Positions 1 through 5,913 of a stretch of 8,343 nt of DNA are shown one piece after another. Location: NCBI GenBank assembly GCA_030607895.1, contig JAUWJC010000158.1:1-8343 (forward strand), read 5' to 3'. The position numbers were made by a program, and so were the translations under genes. The DNA comes from Pirellulales bacterium. Lineage in GTDB: Bacteria > Planctomycetota > Planctomycetia > Pirellulales > Thermoguttaceae. The notes beneath the pieces were generated by a model, which searched no databases, was not told the origin of the DNA, and saw only the letters and a list, made by a program, of their open reading frames with translations. The first letter of the stretch is position 1. Every line of letters starts with the position of its first letter.

Positions 1-798
1 ATCGAAATCGCCCGGCAGCCCGCAACGGTTGTTGATGATCAACCAGTGCTGGAGCGTGCGCATCATCTTGAACAGCTTTTGGGAATCCCAGTCTTCCGGC
101 TTCCCGCCCCGGTCGCACCAGAAACCGTCGATCCGCCCGTAGTTGGTCAGCAATTCGCGGACCTGACCGTGAAGGTACTTGATGTAGCGGTCATGGTTCT
201 TCGTGCGGAAGTCGGGGTGATACCAGTCGGGCTGCGAGTAGTAGACGATCAGCTTCAAGCCGGCCTCGTGGCAGGCCTCGGCAACGTCGGCCATCACGTC
301 GTGTTTCCAGGCCGACTCGGGCCCGGTACTCCTGTAATCGGTCAGCTTCGTATCGTACAGGCAGAAGCCGTCGTGATGCTTGACCAGGAAGATCATGTAC
401 TTCTGGCCGGCATCCTTGGCAACTTGCACCCACGCCCGGGCGTCGAACTTGTCGGGCTTCCATTTCTTGTAGAGGTTGTCGTAAACCTCCACGGGCGTAG
501 CGCCCTGGCCCTCTCGCACGCGGAACTCGCCGCCGCGCGGCGCACCACGCGACCAGCCGATCTCCAGCCCCGTCAGGCTCACCGGCCCCCAGCAGTTGAA
601 CATGCCGAAGCGCATGTCTTGCCAGGCCTTGATGACCTCGGGCTTGGCGGTGAGCATGTCCCACTTGTCTCTTTCTGTTTTCGACGGCTCGGCGCCGGCG
701 AGCACCCCGCCGAAACCAATCACCGCAACCGCCACAAGACCCCAAGCGGCAATCACATGCCGCGACAACATTGTCAAGTTCTCATTTCTGTTCGACAT
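1..798 (-). CDS. GH29 alpha-L-fucosidase-like protein, C-terminus beyond the left edge
   Basis: This is the N-terminal 266 residues of a glycoside hydrolase family 29 protein, expected to remove terminal alpha-L-fucose from glycans outside the cytoplasm. The frame is open from the ATG at 798 to base 1 and continues off the window. A hydrophobic segment at residues 14-34 (IAAWGLVAVAVIGFGGVLAG) followed by AE looks like a Sec signal peptide. The catalytic barrel begins near residue 46 (WDMLTAKPEV). Visible family marks are KHHDGF at 140-145 and WCD at 227-229, with Asp229 the likely nucleophile. The usual GxFxHWG motif reads GMFNCWG, so the expected substrate-binding His is Cys69. The start is supported by GAAGGAG seven bases upstream. 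The stop codon of the upstream paralogue is 19 bp away, so the two are probably co-transcribed. The acid/base region and any C-terminal module lie outside the window. Family assignment is firm; substrate is uncertain because of Cys69. Confidence 0.9.
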   Translation of the reverse strand, partial: MSNRNENLTMLSRHVIAAWGLVAVAVIGFGGVLAGAEPSKTERDKWDMLTAKPEVIKAWQDMRFGMFNCWGPVSLTGLEIGWSRGAPRGGEFRVREGQGATPVEVYDNLYKKWKPDKFDARAWVQVAKDAGQKYMIFLVKHHDGFCLYDTKLTDYRSTGPESAWKHDVMADVAEACHEAGLKLIVYYSQPDWYHPDFRTKNHDRYIKYLHGQVRELLTNYGRIDGFWCDRGGKPEDWDSQKLFKMMRTLQHWLIINNRCGLPGDFD

Positions 799-805
799 AA
801 CGCGT

Positions 806-812
806 CTCCTTC
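806..812 (-). promoter_or_regulatory. Ribosome-binding site of the left GH29 gene
   Basis: GAAGGAG on the minus strand lies seven bases before the ATG at 798. It fixes the start at 798 rather than the second in-frame ATG at 771. It sits in the short gap after the stop codon of the upstream paralogue, as expected for translation inside an operon. Confidence 0.75.
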
Positions 813-817
813 TCATG

Positions 818-2575
818 TTATTCTTCCGGCGCGAAAAGCTGGAACTCCCAGATCGACGCAGGATAGATGTTTTGTAGAACTCGGAGGACATTCAATCGGA
901 CGTATCGAGCGGTGACGGGCTTGAAATCCAACACCTCTCGGTGGCGGTCGAGTTGCGTGCCTCGATGAAAGGCCTGCCACTTCCCGTCCACTTTGCGCTG
1001 CAGTTCGTACTGCCGCACCCGGCTAATGTACTGGCAGATCACGGCCCGAGAGATGGTGCAGGGCTTGCCCAGGTCGACCTCCAGCCAGGCCTGTGTGGTC
1101 CCTTTGTCCATCGCCCAGCGAGTGGTGTCGTCGTCGTCAAAGGCCTTGTCCGGGCCGGGCGGGGGGTTGTTGCTCCTGACGTTGGAAGCCCGGGCTTTCT
1201 TATGTCGCGCCAGGGATTTCGAGGGCATGCTGACCGGGGCAATCCGGCCGGCCGGACCGTCGAGTTCGAGCACCAGAATCGTGTCTATGTCACGACGATG
1301 TTCTTTGGCGACGGCAATGGTAATCCCGGCTTGGGGCTGCTGCACGTCCGCCAGGCCACCGGTCAGCAGCCAACTGCGGACGATTTTCTTGTCGATCGGC
1401 GGCAGGCAAAGCCGCTGGCCGGGCCAGTCGAGAATGTGTACGTAGATGCGGGTGTCCTTATGGGTGGACGCATAGGTGGGCGCGTCATAGCGGGAAAGCT
1501 TAAACGGCCCGCCACGCGTGGCGTAAATGCTCTGGCCGTACCGCTTCAACCACCGGCCCATATCCCGCAGGCGCTGGGCCTGCGGGGGGTTGATCCGTCC
1601 GTCGGGCATGGGACCCACGTTCAGCAGGAAGTTGCCGTCGTTACCGGCCACTCGCACCAGCGTCTGGAGCAAATGCTTGAGTGACCACATAGGTACGTCG
1701 GGAATCCATGACCAGGTGTGCTCGGTGATCGTCATACAGGTTTCCCAGGGCCGGTCGGTTTGGAACTGCCCGATCTCTTGCTCCGGCGTGTCATAATCGC
1801 TAAGCGGTGCCCCACCACGGCCGAAGACCATCTGGGGCTGAAGTTGACGGACCCGCTTGAAGAGGCCCTCACGATCCTTTCTCGTATCGCGGCAGCCGCC
1901 GTCCAACCAGAGGAGGTTCACTTTGCCGTAGTTGCTGCAAAGCTCTTCAATTTGGCCGTAGTAATACTTAATATAGCGGGCGTTGTTTTCGGTCAAGTAG
2001 TCCGGGTGGTGCCAATCGGGCGGAGAGTAATAGAAGCCTACCCAGATGCCTGCCTTGCGAAATGCCTCGGCCACCTCTTTCGTTATGTCGCGCCCGAAGG
2101 GCGACAGTGGGCTGGTGATCTTGTAGTCGGTCAGTTTGCTGTCGAACATGCAGAACCCGTCGTGGTGCTTGGTCAGAAAGACCAGGTACTTCATGCCCGC
2201 GTCTTTGGCAATCTGCGCCCACTGTTGGGCGTCGAACTTCACCGGGTTGAACTGCTTGTAGAGATTGTCGTAGATTTCGACCGGGATTTCGCCGGTGCCC
2301 TTGCCTTTGACATTGGGCCGTTTTCCGCCGCGCGACCAGCCGATGTTCTTGCCCGTCAGGCTCACCGGCCCCCAGCAAACAAACATGCCGAAGCGCATGT
2401 CCTGCCAGGCCTTGACGACCTCGGGCTTGGCGGTGAGCATGTCCCACTGCTCTTTCTTCTCCTGCTCGGCCCCGCCGGCCAATCGTGCGGTGCAGATGGC
2501 TGCAACGGCAGCAACACACAATGCGGCGATCGCGCGCCGCCGGGAAAGGATCGAGTTCTCGTCAAATCTCAACAT
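818..2575 (-). CDS. Exported GH29 alpha-L-fucosidase-like protein with C-terminal F5/8-type C domain
   Basis: A complete 585-residue GH29 protein, expected to hydrolyse terminal alpha-L-fucosides by a retaining mechanism outside the cytoplasm. The N-terminus has SRRR at 11-14, then a hydrophobic stretch to about residue 36 (AGGAE). It is a signal peptide, possibly twin-arginine, but the motif is weak. The barrel runs from about 44 to 355. KHHDGF is at 136-141, WLDGG at 223-227 with Asp225 the likely nucleophile, PWETC at 276-280 with Glu278 a candidate acid/base, and GNFLLNVGPMPDG at 314-326 is a typical GH29 segment. A beta-rich linker domain follows (about 356-445). Residues 455-582 resemble a discoidin/F5-8-type C sugar-binding domain, with AFDDDDTTRW, WLEVDLG and ARYVRLNV. 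GxFxHWG reads GMFVCWG, putting Cys67 where the fucose-binding His is expected. The start has GAGGAG seven bases upstream. It is the first gene of a tandem pair with a paralogue 19 bp downstream. No clear promoter is visible in the short space before the inverted repeat at 2602. Confidence 0.93.
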   Translation of the reverse strand: MLRFDENSILSRRRAIAALCVAAVAAICTARLAGGAEQEKKEQWDMLTAKPEVVKAWQDMRFGMFVCWGPVSLTGKNIGWSRGGKRPNVKGKGTGEIPVEIYDNLYKQFNPVKFDAQQWAQIAKDAGMKYLVFLTKHHDGFCMFDSKLTDYKITSPLSPFGRDITKEVAEAFRKAGIWVGFYYSPPDWHHPDYLTENNARYIKYYYGQIEELCSNYGKVNLLWLDGGCRDTRKDREGLFKRVRQLQPQMVFGRGGAPLSDYDTPEQEIGQFQTDRPWETCMTITEHTWSWIPDVPMWSLKHLLQTLVRVAGNDGNFLLNVGPMPDGRINPPQAQRLRDMGRWLKRYGQSIYATRGGPFKLSRYDAPTYASTHKDTRIYVHILDWPGQRLCLPPIDKKIVRSWLLTGGLADVQQPQAGITIAVAKEHRRDIDTILVLELDGPAGRIAPVSMPSKSLARHKKARASNVRSNNPPPGPDKAFDDDDTTRWAMDKGTTQAWLEVDLGKPCTISRAVICQYISRVRQYELQRKVDGKWQAFHRGTQLDRHREVLDFKPVTARYVRLNVLRVLQNIYPASIWEFQLFAPEE

Positions 2576-2582
2576 GATACGT

Positions 2583-2588
2583 CTCCTC
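2583..2588 (-). promoter_or_regulatory. Ribosome-binding site of the complete GH29 gene
   Basis: GAGGAG on the minus strand, seven bases before the ATG at 2575. The bases following it (ACG, then a short A/T-rich stretch) resemble those before the start of the paralogue, consistent with duplication that included the translation start. Confidence 0.7.
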
Positions 2589-2601
2589 GGGGTGTGGTTG
2601 A

Positions 2602-2682
2602 GCCGAAAAAGGGACCAGGTTTAATTTGTGCGAAGCACCCTCCGGGCCGTTCCGGCAAATTAAACCTGGTCCCTTTTTCGGC
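2602..2682. repeat. 27-bp perfect inverted repeat (REP-like palindromic element)
   Basis: The arms at 2602-2628 and 2656-2682 are exact reverse complements over 27 bp and enclose a 27-base centre. The left arm begins GCCGAAAAAGGGACCAGG and continues into TTTAATTTG. The centre contains a small GTGC-GAA-GCAC hairpin at its left end. There is no open frame or transposase. It stands between the stop of the DUF1559 remnant at 2701 and the ribosome-binding site of the fucosidase gene, leaving little room for a promoter. A 17-base near copy of the outer arm is at 7006-7022, which points to an interspersed family. It could act as a terminator or an mRNA-stabilising hairpin, but there is no U-tract after the stem, so no such role is shown. 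Confidence 0.85.
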
Positions 2683-2700
2683 CTTAGTAATCCAACGTTG

Positions 2701-2895
2701 TCAATACGGCACGGCGACGACTTCTCCGCCGGCGCGGGTGCCAAGTTCGTTGAAGAGTCGATAATCGATCGACTCGGAGAGGAAGTGGACGCTGCCGTCG
2801 CCCGTGACGAAATTAGCCCCGCCCGGATGGCGGCTCTTGAATCCGCAGGTCCGCCATCACTGACCTCCCGATTCCATGAAGTTCAAGGGGATGTC
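2701..2895 (-). pseudogene. 3' remnant of a DUF1559 (H-X9-DG) prepilin-like gene
   Basis: The minus-strand frame ending with TGA at 2701-2703 reads GFKSRHPGGANFV, then TGDGSVHFLSESIDYRLFNE, and ends GGEVVAVPY. HPGGANFVTGDG fits the H-X9-DG motif exactly, with His at 2827-2829 and Asp-Gly at 2794-2799. This is the C-terminal signature of the DUF1559 family, prepilin-like secreted proteins very abundant in planctomycetes. Going upstream, the frame is interrupted by a TGA at 2857-2859. Beyond it, still in frame, IPLNFMESGG can be read, which suits the family, so the stop or a pair of compensating indels lies inside former coding sequence. Past about 2895 the resemblance fades and another stop occurs at 2959-2961. 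About 50-60 C-terminal residues are left of a protein usually around 300-350 residues, with no start or prepilin leader. It is not expected to be functional. Confidence 0.8.
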
Positions 2896-3010
2896 TGCTT
2901 CAGCTTGTTGCTGCACACATCGTCTATTGTACCCACACTCAACCCCTTGTCGTTCGTTTTATTTCACTGAAAAAGATTACATGCCGACCCCCCGTCGGTC
3001 GTAAGCGAGC
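2896..3010. other. Non-coding stretch with nothing recognised
   Basis: No convincing gene, promoter or RNA was seen between the DUF1559 remnant and the palindrome cluster. The sequence is less GC-rich than its surroundings. A short CCGAC-CCCCC-GTCGG stem lies at 2984-2998. Bases 2896-2960 may be decayed sequence of the same DUF1559 gene. Confidence 0.4.
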
Positions 3011-3093
3011 CGCGGGGCTTGTCCCCGCGCCAACGCAGCGCCGGGATAAACCCGGCGGCTCGCTGCAGCGCCGGGATAAACCCGGCGGCTCGC
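3011..3093. repeat. Cluster of three short palindromes with a 30-bp tandem duplication
   Basis: The first palindrome is CGCGGGG-CTTGT-CCCCGCG at 3011-3029. It is followed by two exact 29-base copies of a unit at 3035-3063 and 3065-3093, a 30-bp period. Each unit carries GCCGGG-ATAAA-CCCGGC and ends in GGCGGCTCGC. The reverse complement of that ending (GCGAGCC) also borders the first palindrome on its left, so the three are variants of one module. The reading frames here are repeat translation with no gene character. It lies about 150 bp downstream of the AraC gene, between it and the DUF1559 remnant. With only two true copies and no spacers it is not a CRISPR array. The most likely identity is an interspersed palindromic element. 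Confidence 0.8.
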
Positions 3094-3158
3094 ACTTGCA
3101 CTACGCACCGTGCGCGTATGTTTGACGTAACCAATTGTGATAACACCGTTTAGAGTTG

Positions 3159-3182
3159 GTCGGTTGCGAAGCCGCAAGCGAC
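3159..3182. repeat. Stem-loop downstream of the AraC gene
   Basis: GTCGGTTGCG and CGCAAGCGAC pair at nine of ten positions around an AAGC loop. On the minus strand this is the first sizeable hairpin after the AraC stop codon, about 65 bases beyond it. There is no U-run after it, so it does not qualify as a classical intrinsic terminator, though it could be a 3'-end-protecting hairpin. Confidence 0.45.
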
Positions 3183-3193
3183 TTGTTCGAACG

Positions 3194-3221
3194 CCACCGA
3201 CCACCGACCACTGACCAACGT
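3194..3221. repeat. Heptanucleotide tandem repeat (CCACCGA)
   Basis: Four consecutive 7-bp units read CCACCGA, CCACCGA, CCACTGA and CCAACGT. The first two are identical, the third differs by one base and the fourth is degenerate. It lies in the untranslated region just after the AraC gene. No function is apparent. Confidence 0.6.
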
Positions 3222-3247
3222 TTTTCCGTTTCTCCCCTTTTGCCCCT

Positions 3248-4285
3248 CTACAGTATTTCACCCTCTGCCGGCGCTGGCGGATTCGCCCGGTAGGTCACGG
3301 GCGAGCGGCCGAAGTGTCGGCGGAAGACGGTGGCGAAATACTGGCCGGAGGAAAACCCGCAAGCCATTGCCACTTCGGTAATGCTTATCCGCGGCTGCTC
3401 CAGCAGGAGCTTGGCGGCCGCTTCCACCCGGCAGCGGTTGAGGTACTGCACGGGCGTCATGTTGGTCAGTTGCTTCGAGTGGTGGGTCAAGTGCGTGGTG
3501 CCCAGCCCACACTGCCTGGCCATCGATCGAATCGTCCACGGCAGGGCCAGGTGATCGAGGTTTCCCGCCAGGTCGGCCAGGAACAGCTCCACTGTTCGGC
3601 GGCTGCCGGAGAGGGACTCGTCGAGCAGGACCCTGCGGTGACGGAACATCTCCAGCACGAGCATGAACAACTCGTTCAGGTAGATGGCCAGCCGCGAGAT
3701 ATTGCTGCCCGAGGCGTCGGTCTCGACCGCGTGGCCGATCCGCCTGAAGCAACGGCGGAGTTCCTCATCGGGATGCCAGACCACTTGCTCGTTGTGCCTG
3801 AGCACGTTCGTCAATTCGTCTCGATCCGGCTTGGTGAGCACCAGCCAGGGAGGCCAACGCCAAGCCTGGTTGGGGCGACGCACGCCCACGTCGAGCACCA
3901 GGTAGTGCATCCGCACTGCGGTGACGTGCGGATCGCCCAAGCGGTGCGGCTGCCAGGGCCGGGTGAGGGTCAAATCGTTTGCATGTAGGCAGTAGCGGTC
4001 GTGATCGACCAGCAGCGCGACGCTGCCGGTTTCGGTGAAGGTCAGTTCCAGGCCTTCGTTGCGATGCCAATCGGTGGCCCAAGTCTGGTCGTGGTCGGCG
4101 TCAAAGAAACCGACCGTGCTGACGCCGCGCAGGGCATGTCGGGCGAGCCGGCGCCCCGGATAGCGATGGCGGCTCAGCGCCTCCAGATGGATTTCCCCAG
4201 CACCGACGGCCCGGCTCACCGGTCCACAGGTGTCGACCTGGTAGGTCTTGCCGTGCTCCTTGAAAATCGGCGAGAGCTTGGCCAT
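3248..4285 (-). CDS. AraC-family transcriptional regulator
   Basis: A 345-residue DNA-binding regulator from the chosen start. The C-terminal 95 residues hold the double helix-turn-helix of the AraC/XylS family. The first is around WTIRSMARQCGLGTTHL (about 250-270) and the second around ISITEVAMACGFSSGQYFAT (about 300-319), followed by VFRRHFGRSPVTYR, the typical family ending. Residues 60-135 are rich in beta-type sequence with WHRNEG and LTLTRPWQPHRL, compatible with a cupin-like effector-binding domain. The frame is open back to an ATG at 4378, but that codon lies inside a palindrome and overlaps a candidate -10 box, so I use the ATG at 4285 (MAKLSPIF). A GGGAG lies about 13 bases before it, a rather long spacing, so the start is less certain than the gene. 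The MFS transporter lies 135 bp upstream on the same strand. The effector cannot be read from the sequence; sugar-responsive control is typical of the family but unproven here. Confidence 0.92.
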   Translation of the reverse strand: MAKLSPIFKEHGKTYQVDTCGPVSRAVGAGEIHLEALSRHRYPGRRLARHALRGVSTVGFFDADHDQTWATDWHRNEGLELTFTETGSVALLVDHDRYCLHANDLTLTRPWQPHRLGDPHVTAVRMHYLVLDVGVRRPNQAWRWPPWLVLTKPDRDELTNVLRHNEQVVWHPDEELRRCFRRIGHAVETDASGSNISRLAIYLNELFMLVLEMFRHRRVLLDESLSGSRRTVELFLADLAGNLDHLALPWTIRSMARQCGLGTTHLTHHSKQLTNMTPVQYLNRCRVEAAAKLLLEQPRISITEVAMACGFSSGQYFATVFRRHFGRSPVTYRANPPAPAEGEIL

Positions 4286-4315
4286 TGATGAAGTTCCACT
4301 CCCGTTTGCCGGTTC

Positions 4316-4381
4316 AGCCACGTAGTATTCGGGTGCAATGCTATGCTGAAGCCACGTAGCAGTGTTATGCTGAAGCATAAC
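4316..4381. promoter_or_regulatory. Candidate operator: direct repeats and palindrome before the AraC gene
   Basis: Two copies of AGCCACGTAG lie at 4316-4325 and 4350-4359, and two copies of TATGCTGAAGC at 4342-4352 and 4366-4376, 24 bp apart. The last copy belongs to a perfect palindrome GTTATGC-TGAA-GCATAAC at 4364-4381. AraC-family proteins commonly bind direct repeats near their own promoter. Here the repeats overlap and follow the candidate -10 box. Autoregulation is an inference. Confidence 0.5.
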
Positions 4382-4403
4382 CTACACGCTCGAATCACGT
4401 CAA
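4374..4403 (-). promoter_or_regulatory. Candidate sigma-70-type promoter of the AraC gene
   Basis: On the minus strand TTGACG (4398-4403) is separated by 18 bases from TATGCT (4374-4379). These match the bacterial consensus at five and four of six positions. Transcription would begin near 4367, about 80 bases before the ATG at 4285 and downstream of the longer reading-frame start at 4378, which argues against using that start. The -10 box is inside the palindrome at 4364-4381. Confidence 0.4.
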
Positions 4404-4420
4404 ATTGCCGGCGGCGGTTC

Positions 4421-5680
4421 TTACTCGGCCGCTTCGTGGACGATGTGCGGCGGCTTGACGATGAACGTCACGATCGCCGCCAGCACCAGAAGCGTCGACG
4501 CGCCGTAGTAGGCGTAGGCGAACGACTGGTAGATGTCGTACAGCTTGCCTGCCAACAAGGCCAGCATGAACCCGCCCACGCCCCAGGCGGTGAACACCAG
4601 GCCGTAGTTCACGCCGAAGTCCTTCAGGCCGTAGTAGTCTTTGGTGATCGAGGGGAAGAGCGAAAGGTTGGCGCCGTAGTTGGCGCCGATCAGCGCGGAG
4701 ATGACAGCCAGCACGGGCACGGTGGCCAGCACCGAGTCCTTGGTGGCCATCGAGATGACTATTACCAGGACGGCCTGGAGGACGAAGCAGCAGAACATGG
4801 TCTTCTGGCGTCCGATCTTGTCGGAGAGCATTCCGGCCACGACGCGGCCGGCGCCGTTGCCGACGGCCAACACGGCCCCCAGCACGAAGCCCATCTGCAG
4901 CCCGGCCTGCTTGCTGCCGATGGCGGCCAGCTTGCCGATGATCATCAAGCCCGCGCCCGCCCCGCAGGCATACATGAACCAGATCAGGTAGAACTGCCCG
5001 GTGCGGAGCATTTCCAGGGGGGTGAACTCTTCCTTCTTGTAGTTCGCCTGCCCGGTCGGCTTGGGCGTGCCGGCGGGGACGTAACCCTTGGGCGGCGGGG
5101 TGAGCAGTTGCGACAGGCCGACGACCACGATCAAGAATGCGATACCCAGCGTGAAGCCCATCGTGCCCATGCCGTAGCTGGTGATCAGCCACTTGGCCAG
5201 CGGGGCCGCGTAGACCGAAGCCAGCCCGAACCCGGAGACGACAATCCCGGCGATCAACCCGGTCTTTGCGGCGGGAAACCACTTCACGGCCGGCGGCGTG
5301 GCCGAGGCGTAAGCGCAACCGATCCCCGCTCCGGCCAGCAGGCCGAAGCCGATCATGTATCCCATGGGAGTAGTAGTCATGCTCGCCAGGATCATTCCCA
5401 CGCCGACCAGCACGCCGCCCACGCTGGCGACCAGGCGGGGCCCCAGCTTGTCTTGCAAACGCCCGGCCGGAACCATCACCAGGCAGAAGACGAGGCAAGC
5501 GATCGAGTAGGGCCACGACTTGTCGGCCTCCGACCAGTTCCAATTGTCGGGGATGCCCTTGGCAATCACGCTCCAGGTGTAGAGGATTCCCAGCGCCAGG
5601 TTGACACCCAACCCGGCAAACGTAACCCGCCATCCGTGGTTCACAACTGTCTGCTCCGCGCTCACGGTGTTCTCGCTCAT
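4421..5680 (-). CDS. OFA-type major facilitator superfamily transporter
   Basis: A 419-residue inner-membrane carrier with about twelve hydrophobic segments, such as 57-71, 86-100, 141-165, 175-192, 262-282, 296-311, 320-339 and 393-408. The order and wording (WRVTFAGLGVNLALGILYTWS, AGRLQDKLGPR, AVKWFP, GFGLASVYAAPL, PPPKGYVP) place it in the oxalate/formate antiporter (OFA) group of MFS carriers for small carboxylates. The MFS loop motif occurs twice, as GRLQDKLGPR at 73-82 and GMLSDKIGRQ at 283-292, one per half. The central cytoplasmic loop spans about 194-225. In helix 11 the sequence FTAWGVGG has Trp366 at what seems to be the position of Lys355 of the oxalate carrier OxlT, so oxalate is doubtful; that alignment was done by eye. 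The ATG at 5680 is preferred over a TTG at 5707 because GGAGGAG precedes it by six bases. The AraC gene follows 135 bp downstream with its own possible promoter. The substrate is unknown. Confidence 0.9.
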   Translation of the reverse strand: MSENTVSAEQTVVNHGWRVTFAGLGVNLALGILYTWSVIAKGIPDNWNWSEADKSWPYSIACLVFCLVMVPAGRLQDKLGPRLVASVGGVLVGVGMILASMTTTPMGYMIGFGLLAGAGIGCAYASATPPAVKWFPAAKTGLIAGIVVSGFGLASVYAAPLAKWLITSYGMGTMGFTLGIAFLIVVVGLSQLLTPPPKGYVPAGTPKPTGQANYKKEEFTPLEMLRTGQFYLIWFMYACGAGAGLMIIGKLAAIGSKQAGLQMGFVLGAVLAVGNGAGRVVAGMLSDKIGRQKTMFCCFVLQAVLVIVISMATKDSVLATVPVLAVISALIGANYGANLSLFPSITKDYYGLKDFGVNYGLVFTAWGVGGFMLALLAGKLYDIYQSFAYAYYGASTLLVLAAIVTFIVKPPHIVHEAAE

Positions 5681-5686
5681 GCAGTA

Positions 5687-5693
5687 CTCCTCC
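5687..5693 (-). promoter_or_regulatory. Ribosome-binding site of the transporter gene
   Basis: GGAGGAG on the minus strand, six bases before the ATG at 5680, decides the start against the in-frame TTG at 5707. Its first base touches the 17-bp tandem duplication at 5693-5726. Confidence 0.75.
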
Positions 5694-5726
5694 AGGTAGG
5701 GATTCAAGGCAGGTAGGGATTCAAGG
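5693..5726. repeat. 17-bp perfect tandem duplication in the transporter leader
   Basis: CAGGTAGGGATTCAAGG occurs twice head to tail at 5693-5709 and 5710-5726 without a mismatch. It forms the untranslated leader next to the ribosome-binding site of the transporter gene. It could be two operator half-sites, or a simple slippage duplication that alters leader length; the sequence alone does not decide. Confidence 0.8.
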
Positions 5727-5913
5727 TAACGGAATTCCTCAATTTACCAGAACGCGATGTACATGACCACCCAACTTGCAGAGCAGGCAGAAACACAAGA
5801 GGAAAGCCGTTTCCGCGCGAGAAGCGGATCTTAGACAGGATTGTATCCGCGCATAAGAAACTTCACCCCCGGTGCCCGGTAGCGCCAACGGAAACGTGAG
5901 GGGGTCTTTCAGC
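5727..5913. other. Intergenic stretch before the transporter; one weak promoter-like match
   Basis: No gene is supported here. On the minus strand TGGTCA (5764-5769) and TAAATT (5741-5746) are 17 bases apart and match the sigma-70 consensus at four of six positions each. They would give a start about 50-55 bases before the transporter ATG. The match is weak but the position is reasonable. Nothing was recognised in the rest. Confidence 0.25.

Noticed and set aside
1718..2764. A 348-codon open frame on the plus strand, and a similar 289-codon frame at 46-915
   Set aside because: Both are antisense to the GH29 genes, and their mutual similarity follows from the paralogy of those genes. They lack ribosome-binding sites and domain features.
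2976..3000. Intrinsic terminator from the CCGAC/GTCGG stem at 2984-2998
   Set aside because: The stem is only 5 bp and the T-run on the minus strand is well separated from it.
3035..3093. Possible CRISPR array
   Set aside because: There are two directly adjoining copies with a single-base gap, no spacers and no cas genes.
2977..3261. Short minus-strand frames over the palindrome cluster
   Set aside because: The translations repeat themselves because the DNA does, and there is no start signal.
4286..4378. N-terminal 31-residue extension of the AraC protein from an ATG at 4378
   Set aside because: The ATG lies in a palindrome and within the candidate -10 box, and the extension has no resemblance to an AraC-type N-terminus.
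5681..5707. TTG start of the transporter at 5707
   Set aside because: It lies in the 17-bp tandem duplication, and the first nine codons contain the GGAGGAG site of the ATG at 5680.
4343..5716. A 457-codon open frame on the plus strand
   Set aside because: It is exactly antisense to the transporter gene, whose membrane pattern and family motifs are convincing. The His, Gln and Asp-rich product is typical of an antisense frame in GC-rich DNA.
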